From contig JAKSXM010000007.1 in assembly GCA_022575985.1 (NCBI GenBank), positions 51,552,501 through 51,616,500 on the forward strand: a stretch of 64,000 nt of DNA. The letters are read 5' to 3'. Within the stretch, counting starts at the first letter, position 1, and each line of letters begins with the position of its first letter. The notes beneath the pieces were generated by a model. The model searched no databases, was not told the DNA's origin, and saw only the letters and a list, made by a program, of their open reading frames with translations. This DNA comes from Anagrus nilaparvatae (Eukaryota; Arthropoda; Insecta; Hymenoptera; Mymaridae). Of this stretch, positions 1 through 10,346 are shown one piece after another. The translations under genes were made by a program, and so were the position numbers.

Positions 1-777
1 TTTTGCCCAAAATTGGCCAACTTTAGCAACTCATAACTTTTTTGGATACCGCTGGGGAAAAAAAATTTAAATGGAAGGTTAGTACGTTTTGGTGTTTTCT
101 ACGTCTGAACAAAAATTCAAGTGTCTTAACTACACGCACACTTTACCATAGCTATCTCTTAATCTATAATTTATTTCTTTGAGAGTACTAGTTTTAGAAA
201 GTTCGTTTATAGTAATTTTTTTGGATCTGATACCGAATTCTTTCAAAATTTGTTTTCTCAAAATTAAAAAAACAAAAAAATTAAAATAATTACAATATTT
301 TTTTTTTTTTAATTGTAATACCTAATTTAATTCCATTAAAGTACTAATATCTGAAAATATTGTAACCGGTGATATTTCACAACCATTATCGAATTAAGAC
401 CTAATTTTTTTTTCCAAAAATTTTTTTATCAAGAAATCTAAAACTTAAAAATTAATAGAAACGTAGGTATGATTGCATGCTTGTAATCGGTGATATCTGT
501 GGCATATTGAAGTATTAAGCTCATTGTTTGAGGAACCTTAGTGCCAGCTAGTTGGCAGGGTATTTTCCGTAGTATCAATTGTTTTTGATTTTTACAAAAA
601 ACTTTTTCACTTTGTTCATTTTAAATAATTTAAGTAGATTTATTGATTTAAGAAAGTATCATAATATTATAATTTGACAGCTAATTCAGAGTTCGAAAAC
701 TACAGTTATGACTTCAAATTTAAATTTAAGGTAATTTAAGCAAAATGTAATTACAAAATACCTAAATAGTGTATTAC
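1..777. other. AT-rich intergenic DNA
   Basis: No supportable ORF, splice pattern or RNA gene was seen. The stretch is A/T homopolymer-rich with many stops in all frames. It leads directly into the repeat cluster that begins near 780. Confidence 0.6.
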
Positions 778-1560
778 GAGCCCGTGTCCAGAAAAGTAAA
801 GAATGGTCTGAATCGCATGTAAATTACCGTCCGAAGCGAAGCCGAGGTTGGTAAGCCGCAATTTGGGTCATTCTTCATTTATGGACAAGGGTCGTATTCG
901 ATATTTCTTCGTCAGTGGCGAGAAAACGCGTCTTTTCCAGTCGCGCAGTGGCCGGGAAATACGTGCTTTCTCTCCACAGACACAGAAAAATTTCATATGG
1001 CCCTTGTCCATAAATAAGGATCGGAAGGTAATTTATTGGACTCGAGCCATAAATATATTATTTCTAGGCTCAAGAAATAGTATATTACGACCCATGGCCA
1101 GAAAAATAAAGAATGGCCCAAATCGCACGTAAATTACTTTCCGAGGCGAAGCCAAGGATGGTAAACTGCGATTTGGGACATTCTTTTTTTATGGCCCAGG
1201 GTCGTATTCGATTTTTCTTGTTAGTGTCCAGAAAGTGCGTGTTTTCTGGCCGCTGCGCTATTCGAAAAAACGCATTTTCTCGACACTGAGCAAGAAAAAT
1301 TATGTTTTGTCCTTGGCCACAAAAAAAGGATGCCCCAAATCGCAGTTTACCATCCTCGGCTTCGCCTCGGACGGTAATTTACGTGCGATTTGGGCCATTC
1401 TTTACTTTTGTGGCCATGGGTAAAAATATACTATTTCTGCATCAGTGGCAAGAAAACACGTCTTTGCCGGACGCGCAGCGGCCGGGAAATACGTGCTTTC
1501 TGGCCGCTGACCAGAAAATTAACATTAACATGACACTATGTATACCGTCCCTGTGAAAAG
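778..1560. repeat. Cluster of quasi-palindromic dispersed repeats
   Basis: A short module recurs at about 801-873, 1111-1183 and, inverted, 1328-1400. Each copy is itself a quasi-palindrome: it begins GAATGGYC..AATCGCA, has a GAGGCGAAGCCGAGG-like centre and ends TGCGATTTGGGNCATTC. Between the modules lies a second imperfect inverted repeat that opens with TCAGTGGC..AGAAAACRCGT and closes with ACGTGCTTTCTGGCCGCTGA (about 1441-1511). More copies of the family occur at 38.8-39.2 kb and 55.2-55.3 kb. Several short ORFs cross this block in different frames, but none has protein-like composition. The block ends with a motif (about 1536-1560, TATACCGTCCCTGTGAAAAG) that reappears near 43,161. Confidence 0.75.
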
Positions 1561-2378
1561 TATCCATATGTGTTGTTATTACAAAAAAAAAAATTATTTT
1601 ATATAAGAGTAGCACATATTGTGGGATAATGAGCTTCAAAAATTAAGATTAAAACCTCCCCTAAAACTGTTTCAAAAAACAAATGTTTTAAATGGAATTC
1701 CAAGAAAAAGGCGATTTTTTTTTCTGTTTCGTATCATTTAATTTACCCTATTTTATTTTTTTAATTTTTCTTAATTATCTAATTTTAACAAAAAACCCGC
1801 CATAATTAAATTTACTCTAAATTACCCATTATGTATATTTACTATAACACATAGGAACTTTTTTAGAGCTAAAGACCCAATATAATCAAGTATACTTTCG
1901 AGATTATACTGTAGAATATTTATATTTTTGGTAGGGAACGCTATCTGAATCTGACACGTTGTTTAGTTTCTTTTAAATAGCGAAAAAAAAATAATAGACA
2001 CTATCTACAAATGTTGGATAACGTTGTTTTGGATGTGGACCGCAGTATTTTTATCAGATTCGCCAATTTTCCTGTTGAGATATAGGTATCTACGGGTGAG
2101 ATAGGTAACACATCTCAAATAAGCCTAATCTCGAACTTGCTGTTCTGAAACACCGTGTAATATGTAACATGTAATGTAAAAGTAAAACTCTGGTATAAAA
2201 CGTAAATAAATACCTATATAATTAAACCAACGCAGCCAAAATAAATAAAAGTGTGTTTATATATACAAATAATTATAGCACGTAATTTTTTTTATTTAAA
2301 AGCCAAATAACTTTCTACTTATATGAAATAATAAATAATAAAAGTGCTAAAAATAAAACGAAGAACTTATAATTCAAA
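1561..2378. other. Upstream region of cereblon
   Basis: AT-rich DNA without a supportable ORF. It must contain the cereblon promoter and 5' UTR, but no core promoter element could be assigned confidently. Confidence 0.5.
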
Positions 2379-4215
2379 ATGGATGCTGGAAATGAATCAG
2401 ATTCAGAATCAACAAATTCTAATGAATCAATCGAAAATGGTATATTGTTTATAATTTTTCTTTTAAAAACCTAAAATAATTAATTTTATATTTGTATATT
2501 TTCATTTTTTATAGGAAACTTATTTGAAATTTTGCAAAATGAAATCACTGCTCCTGATGTACACAATGATGAACAGCAACCAAATGAAGATTCTTCTTCA
2601 GATGCACCAACCCATGATTTTGATTTAAATTTGCCCACTGCTCATTCAGTGAGTTTAATTACAATCAATTTCATAAAATTAATTACACGCTATTTAAAAA
2701 ATGTATATTATTCAAAAGTATTTAGGAGACAATCTTCAAGAATTAAGAGGACGTACAATACTTGATGAGGGTATATACGTAAATCTTCCATTACTTGTTC
2801 AAAAATCTGTTGTTTTATTTCCTGGTCAAACTTTACCAATGACTGTATTTCAACCAAATGTTATTAATATGTTAGAAAAATGCATAAATAAAAATAGGAC
2901 ATTTGGAGTTGTTTGTGTTACAAATAACCAAGCTAATCCTGTAGGAACAACAGCTGAAATTTATGAATATATGCAAGGTTCACCTGATGAAGGATTTTGT
3001 ATAAAAGCCAAAGGAAGGCAAAGGTTTAGAATTTTACGCATGAAACAGGTTACTTATACTTACTATTAATTAAACTTACTACCTATAATAATTAATTATA
3101 AAATAAATTATAACCTGCAATTAAAATTTTTTTTTTTTAGGAATATGGAGAAATAACAGCAGATGTTAAAATAATTCCTGAAATTGTCCTTCCGCCACCC
3201 TTCTACGATCAAAGACTGATGTCATTAGATAATCAAAGGATTAATTTACTAGAAAATGTTTCTAGTAATGATAAAACAAAACAAGAAAAAATAAATAGGA
3301 TTGAATCCACACTTACATATTGGCCTTCATGGGTTTATAAACAGTACGATGCTTTTAAATTAGCCAATTCTGTTCGACAGCATCTTCAGTTCATTGAAAC
3401 TAGTATGATATTTCTTAAATTATAAATATTTAGATCTAACTTGTATAGACCAGTATAAAATTTGCCTTAAACCTAACACAAAAATTTTTTAAGTTATGTA
3501 TTACCATTTATTATTTTTAGAAGGAAGTTACATACCTACAGATCCAGTAGATTTATCTTATTGGGCTGCTCAAAATCTACCATTTGATAATGATGAGAGA
3601 ATAATGTTGTTAAGAAATGATTGTGCAATTTTATCATTACAAAGGCAATTGAAATACTTAACAAAAGTAAGTTAAAAAAATAAACATATTAAAAAAAATA
3701 TGTATAAAAAAAATTTTGTATTTTTTTTATAGAATCGAGTTTTAGTTTGCTTAAAGTGTGGTACCCGGATAGCTCAACAATCAGACTTGTTTCCAATGAG
3801 CAAAGAAGGACCACAAAGTACTTTTTGTAATCAAGGTGGACACATTTTTGATACCATTACATTGTATCATGCAGAAAATCTAGAATTTAGTGGTAGCCCT
3901 CCTTCAGCTGAGTACAGTTGGTTTCCTGGGTAAAAAATATTCTTGTGTCAAGAGCATTCTTGATTTGTTTTTATCTTTCAAAAAAAATAATAACAAATTT
4001 TTTACAGATACTGTTGGACTATCGTAATATGCAAAACTTGTAGATCGCATTTAGGATGGAAATTCACAGCAGATACAGATAAGCGACTAAAGCCACAATC
4101 ATTTTGGGGATTAACTCGTAAAGGTTTGAAATCAAAAAAAGTAACAAAAAATAATATAAAAACTTCCGTTACGAATAGTGATACTACACAAACTGATTCA
4201 ACCGATGAAGACTGA
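2379..4215 (+). CDS. CRBN: Protein cereblon, CRL4 substrate receptor (7 exons)
   Basis: Exons: 2379-2439, 2515-2648, 2719-3048, 3141-3402, 3521-3666, 3733-3929, 4008-4215; about 445 aa, close to the usual family length. Cereblon is the substrate receptor of the CUL4-DDB1 ubiquitin ligase. An acidic, low-complexity N-terminus is followed by a Lon-like domain (motifs [29 protein letters not shown]) and the C-terminal CULT (thalidomide-binding) domain. Zinc ligands are visible as CLKC and CKTC. The three tryptophans of the drug/degron pocket are present: W374 in YSWFPG, W380 in YCWT and W394 in SHLGWKF. Exon 3 starts at 2719, because only that acceptor keeps the frame and gives the conserved junction PTAHS-YLGD. 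Isoleucine 382 replaces the human Val388 (see findings). Identification is firm; only the UTRs are unknown. Confidence 0.95.
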
Positions 4216-5814
4216 CTAAAAAAAGTTAATTTATTTTCAGTTCTTTGTGCCATTCTTTAAAAATATATCTTTGTATGATTATTATTTTTTTTTTAATTTT
4301 AATGAAAATTACTTTTTTTGTAAAAGAAAAAAATTATTTATTAATTAATACTTACTTGAGCTGAAGGTTTAAATTTTTATACTTTGAACACAAAGAATTG
4401 AACTTTTGTTAATGAAAATTATAATTTGTAATGTAGAATTCTGCTTAAGTATGAAGATCTCGTAAATTAATTATATGCGGGTATGAAAAAAATCATTGAT
4501 ATTTAAACATGCTTCATAAAATTTCAAAAAATTATTTATAAAAAACTTTAATATATAATATATATATTAATTATTAATAATAATTTCAGTATTTATTTTT
4601 TTGTATATAGTTTTTATTCTTAGGTTTAACTGAAATTTGTTTTAAAAAGATTTATTTAATTGGCAGTTTTAAAAATACTTAATTTTTTATATTGTAAGCA
4701 TAATGTAACGTTAAGTTTTCAAAATCATTTAATAAAAATAAAATTTATTGCAATAAATGTTTTTTTTTTATCATTTTCAAATTTTACCAAGCATGTTTTA
4801 TACTATAGTTTGAAAAAAAGAGGGTTTTAGAGAAAGCAAATATGTTGAATAAGAAATTCATTTTTTTTCTTTTTTTAAGTATTTTATATCGCATTTTTTT
4901 AATATATTTTTAATTACCTTGAATAAATTTGTTTATATGTGTTTGTGTGTGTATGTATATATACATAATATTTCTTGTATATAATTAATCACACTCTCAT
5001 TTTTTTGAAGTATATAAAGCGACAATAATTTCTTCTTTTTTTTTAATGTACATAACTCTTGTGGAAAAAAGTTAATAATCGTTGAGTCGCATTGCTTTCT
5101 TTTAGCTTCTACATTCAAGCTAAACAAGTAATAATTATACATCTTTACACAACAGGTCCAAAAAAGCACCTATATTTATATACCAGCTTTTAGAAAATTC
5201 CTTTCCAACTAACTCCTCATCATTTTCTTATACACAATAGCGTTTTTCTTCGTAAGAATGTCATATTTAATTAAAAAAATCTTTAATTTTGACTAGAAAT
5301 TTAAAAATTGATTTTTCATATAGATGCAATATTTGTAAATAACCGTTTTAGGAATGTTTGTTTTATTAAAAAAAAAAAAGAAAAGAAATAAATCAATTTA
5401 TATAACAAGCCCTATAAATTAATAAAATTTTTTTCAATCTACAATTAAAGCCGAGCACCTCAATAAAATTTAGAAAATTAAAAGCATTTTCTAAAATATT
5501 TTTATGTTATTAATTTTATTAATATTATAAATTATTTATTTTGTTTAAGCAATAAATTAAAAAAATTAAAAAGATTTTTTTTTTTTAATACGTTAAGAAA
5601 CACATTTATAATGTGTATTAACATAAAAAATTTCTATAACGTTAAGTTATAACTTAATCAAATTATAAATACAAATGTATAAATTAAGGATTACAATTTT
5701 CTTTTTTACTTTATCATTATAAGCAATTTTTATTAAATTAAAAAAAAAAAAATTTTTCTATTTGTTTAATTTAATTATATAAAAACAATTTTTTGAATGC
5801 ATTCCTAATTAATA
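4216..5814. other. Cereblon 3' flank, AT-rich
   Basis: No coding signal. It holds the cereblon 3' UTR, with several AATAAA-like signals (for example near 4731), T-rich tracts and a GT/TA microsatellite at about 4935-4965. The small ORFs here look random. Confidence 0.6.
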
Positions 5815-8046
5815 TATGGGCACGTCCAGGGAAGCACGACCAGCTGAAAAATAAAAAAAAAAAAAAATATTTTTTTTGGGTCATTTTTTACCTGGGATTT
5901 GTGAAATCACTCATACTTTACACTCCCTGATGCATTATTTTGAGATACGGCTGCTCCAAAGTTGAATTTTTCAATTTTTTTGATTTCAGCTGTCCAGTTC
6001 AACCTGAAATAACTCAGAACCATTCAACTTTTTATATATACATATGATTGGGAAAAACTTTTATTTTTACCTGAACTACCTAAAAAAAAAAAAAATTTTC
6101 CATTTTGACTTATTTCACTTTTTTTTCTCCTCGACGGTAGCTTTCAAACATCCAGAAAATTTGTTTCGCCATGATTTTTTTCCCTTTTTTTTTTCTTAAA
6201 ATTTCCTCCAAAGTGTCCCATTTATGCCCTGAAAATCCTGGGATGTGATATGCCATGATCGGTCCACAATCTTAAAACTTGGTTCTTCCGTTTACCTAAA
6301 AATCCATAAAAATGTTAAATATTAGAGTGTAAAATTATTAAAATACTAAATTTAACCTTACCAAATTGTTTCTTCTGTTAAATCTTCACTTTCAGGACCA
6401 CATAAACATGTTGTAACATATAAATAAGATCTTCTAACATTTCTGATGCTAAAACACCCAAGATCAGCCTCGCGTCAGCATCCAAAAATAGAAAAAAACT
6501 GGAAAAAAAATGATTTTGGTTAAAAATAACTACAAAAATAATTATAAACTATTAAAAAAGACTGAAAAATACTTAAATTAACTTACCAAATATGTTTATA
6601 AGCAAATTAGAACTTTAAAACTCCATACTGACAAAATCTGGAACCTGGAAAAAAAGTAAAAAAAAGAGAATAATTCTTAAATTTTTAAAAAAAGTTACAT
6701 AAAAAAGTTTTATACTTATCTGATCTCTATTTTCCTGGTGCAACTTCATCTTCTTCATATAAATTAGTACCTAAAAAAAATAATTAACAATAATCAACAA
6801 AAACATGTGTACCTTATACCAATTGTTTATAAAAGTGATGATAGCAGACCAAAAAAAATATTACAATAAAAGTGTCCTCATCATGGGCATGCTGAAAGAA
6901 ACCAAAACGAAACTACCAGAAACTACTTTATCATTTGTTGGTTTCATATTTTTTTTTCTATGATGCATTATTCTCATGATGAGGACACTTTTATTGTAAT
7001 ATTTTTTTTGGTCTGCTATCATCACATTTATAAACAATTGGTATAAGGTACACATGTTTTTGTTAATTATTGTTAATTATTTTTTTTAGGTACTAATTTA
7101 TATGAAGAAGATGAAGTTGCACCAGGAAAATAGAGATCAGATAAGTATAAAACTTTTTTATGTAACTTTTTTTAAAAATTTAAGAATTATTCTCTTTTTT
7201 TTACTTTTTTTCCAGGTTCCAGATTTTATCAGTATGGAGTTTTAAAGTTCTAATTTGCTTATAAACATATTTGGTAAGTTAATTTAAGTATTTTTCAGTC
7301 TTTTTTAATAGTTTATAATTATTTTTGTAGTTATTTTTAACCAAAATCATTTTTTTTCCAGTTTTTTTCTATTTTTGGATGCTGACGCGAGGCTGATCTT
7401 GGGTGTTTTAGCATCAGAAATGTTAGAAGATCTTATTTATATGTTACAACATGTTTATGTGGTCCTGAAAGTGAAGATTTAACAGAAGAAACAATTTGGT
7501 AAGGTTAAATTTAGTATTTTAATAATTTTACACTCTAATATTTAACATTTTTATGGATTTTTAGGTAAACGGAAGAACCAAGTTTTAAGATTGTGGACCG
7601 ATCATGGCATATCACATCCCAGGATTTTCAGGGCATAAATGGGACACTTTGGAGGAAATTTTAAGAAAAAAAAAAGGGAAAAAAATCATGGCGAAACAAA
7701 TTTTCTGGATGTTTGAAAGCTACCGTCGAGGAGAAAAAAAAGTGAAATAAGTCAAAATGGAAAATTTTTTTTTTTTTTAGGTAGTTCAGGTAAAAATAAA
7801 AGTTTTTCCCAATCATATGTATATATAAAAAGTTGAATGGTTCTGAGTTATTTCAGGTTGAACTGGACAGCTGAAATCAAAAAAATTGAAAAATTCAACT
7901 TTGGAGCAGCCGTATCTCAAAATAATGCATCAGGGAGTGTAAAGTATGAGTGATTTCACAAATCCCAGGTAAAAAATGACCCAAAAAAAATATTTTTTTT
8001 TTTTTTTTATTTTTCAGCTGGTCGTGCTTCCCTGGACGTGCCCATA
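5815..8046. mobile_element. 2.2-kb near-perfect palindrome (foldback/TIR element)
   Basis: The sequence from 5815 (TATGGGCACGTCC) to 6885 reappears as its reverse complement from 6974 to 8046 (GGACGTGCCCATA), leaving an 88-nt single-copy loop at 6886-6973. The arms are about 1.07 kb each. They differ at scattered single bases, for example in the stretches 6830-6840 against 7021-7030 and 6790-6800 against 7060-7072, so this is not an exact fold-back copy. The outer ends abut TA-rich DNA, so a TA duplication is possible but cannot be proved. Read on + in the right arm, exon-like blocks are bounded by pyrimidine tract-AG and GT signals (about 7090-7140, 7216-7272, 7363-7499, 7566 onward), but no open frame survives across them. 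The 64-aa ORF across the loop is a by-product of the palindrome. Most likely a non-autonomous transposon or foldback element. Confidence 0.85.
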
Positions 8047-10346
8047 TATATATATACAAAATCTAGTTTTTTGATGCTCAGCATATATTTTTAATCTATC
8101 GAAGCAATAATTAAATTTTACCTGCCTAAAAATTTAATATAATATATAAAATGACATTTCTCTCAGCAGTATTTGAAATTGTTTTTTTTTTGCCAATTAA
8201 ATAATTTTAGAAAATTTATGCAAATCTAATGCATTTGAATTGTTTAAATATAGGGGGGAAAAAATGTCACCGAATAAATGAGAAATAATTTTCTTTGTAA
8301 GATAAATTAATAATTAAATATTTATAGCATATTACAGTGACTAATAAAAATTCTTTTCTTTTAGAGTTTGCTCTTTTATATATATATGTATATATATATA
8401 CATATATATATGTATATGTAAATATATATGTGTGTATTAAGAGCTAATACTGAAGAAATTATGAAAATTATATGGAAATATTTATAATTCTATTTTCTTT
8501 ATATATATGATTATTATACGGTTTTTTGACAAAATTGCAACAAAAATTAAAAAGTTGAAATATCGATTAACTCATATATTCTCTTATATTTTATATATAT
8601 ATATTTTCAGTAAATATTAATTATTCATTGGACTTGAATAAAATATTATACGGAATGAGGGACAGGCATGTACGCTCTTGTTGTTGATACAATCAGGAAT
8701 AACAAACGCTATTGACTGTATACTCTTCATTTTTTGCTGGTTCACTTTCTTTTTTCTTTTAACATCAAAAAGCTGCACTCTTCGCCGTGCTAGTACTTTT
8801 TCTTATTTGTAATCAATTGTTTATATATCTAGAAAATTATGATTTTATTTAATAACTTAAACTCATATAATTTGTATTAGTTTGGCAGTTGTTAATTGAA
8901 TAAATTAATAATTTCCTTTTTAATATAAAACATGTTCACAGGTAAAAACTTGACTTTTTTTAGGGGAAGGAGGGAGGAGTGGAAAAGTGAAAAGATTGAA
9001 AAGATAAATTCATTCACTAATTTTTTTTTTTAATCATAAACATTTTGACACATTCTTATCCTTGAACTTATTTTAAGCCTTAGTTAGAAAAAATAAGTGA
9101 AAAAGTAAAATTATAGGATAAGACATGGCATTATAATGATAAAACTTAAAAACAAACGAACTCAACATGGAATTTACTATCGTAATTCAGCCAAGTTTCT
9201 TAGTGTCAAAAAAAACTTTTTTTTTAAATTTTCTACTCTACAATCGACTGTAGCTGTATTTTTAATTACCAACAAATTTCTTAATATCCGTAGATGATTG
9301 AAACAAATTATATTAAGATTTTTAAAAATTTAAGCATGATTCATTTCTTAATTAAGGTGAAGAATAAATTTAAAAAAATCAATCTCTTTTCATTTCTTAG
9401 AAAGGATAGAAAGAGAAGCCTTAAATATTTTTGGTATCAAATTCCATTTTCTTGCTGTTCAGGATTCACTAATTTTTTTTTTAAAACAGTAGCAAATCAC
9501 AGATCAGAGACAGCGAATTAGAACCAATAAACCAAAAATAAAATGAGAGTTTTTAGTTAAAAATCAAAAAAATTTTTTAGTTTTAAAAAAATTCAAAGAA
9601 CATCCGACATGGGAACCATCACCTACAAGGCGGTAAGCTACATACCCCTTATTCTCTAGTCAAATTAAATTAGCAAAAACTACCTCTAAAAGGGGTATTT
9701 TTTTATGTACTTCACATTTTTGCAAATTTAAGAGTGAAATTTTGAAAGTGAAATGCCAATTTTTAGTAGACAGGACCCCGAAATTCGTGATCAGCTACCC
9801 AAAAAACCTACAATAGACCAAAGCTCATGACGACCAGTATACTGGTAGTTATAGTTTAGTTTAGTTATAACTAAACACCCCCCCTTGATTTTATAAAAAT
9901 TTGGCAACATATTAGCTAGGTTTGGAATTAGAGACAGATTATTGGAGATTCCAAAAAATGGATAAATACCCAATTCATTATAATAGGAAAAAAAGTATAA
10001 GGATAAATTTAATAGGCAGAAAACACAGGAATAATATTGTAACTGAAAGTTTGAATTTTAGTTTGTACTTAAAACAAACTAAAATAAATTTTTTTTTATA
10101 GGATCTTATAAATGAATCTCAGAAATGATCTCTAAAATGTTTAAAAATGTTTTTCTTTGCAAAAAGATGCAATTTTTTTTTGAATTTTTTGCATTTTCCA
10201 CATAACTAATAAGGAAATTTAAAAATAAATGGCACCATTGTGTAGCCAGAGAAATTTCAATTCATAAAACAGTATACTTTAACACTTGTTTTATCTTAAA
10301 TAGAACTTAACCAAACTAATACATATAAATATTAATTTAAAAAAAA
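8047..10346. other. Intergenic DNA between palindrome and CNOT4 3' end
   Basis: AT-rich. It contains TA microsatellites (about 8375-8430) and, around 8650-8800, a somewhat more complex non-coding segment that may belong to a 3' UTR. Positions about 9740-9815 are a dispersed repeat whose reverse complement recurs at 38,225-38,290 (GGTTTTTTGGGT..CTGATCA..). Short ORFs at 9294-9521 and 9791-9973 lack any recognisable protein pattern. No RNA gene was seen. Confidence 0.55.

Noticed and set aside
1302..1556. 84-aa ORF in the repeat cluster
   Set aside because: It crosses both inverted modules and a copy of the repeat known elsewhere; overlapping frames are equally open.
2726..2740. Alternative cereblon exon 3 acceptor after TTTAG
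   Set aside because: It would put the frame into an early stop; the AAAAG acceptor before 2719 keeps frame and restores the conserved YLGD start.
6861..7055. 64-aa minus-strand ORF across the palindrome loop
   Set aside because: It reads mostly through complementary arms and the loop, with no protein-like pattern, and is explained by the palindrome.
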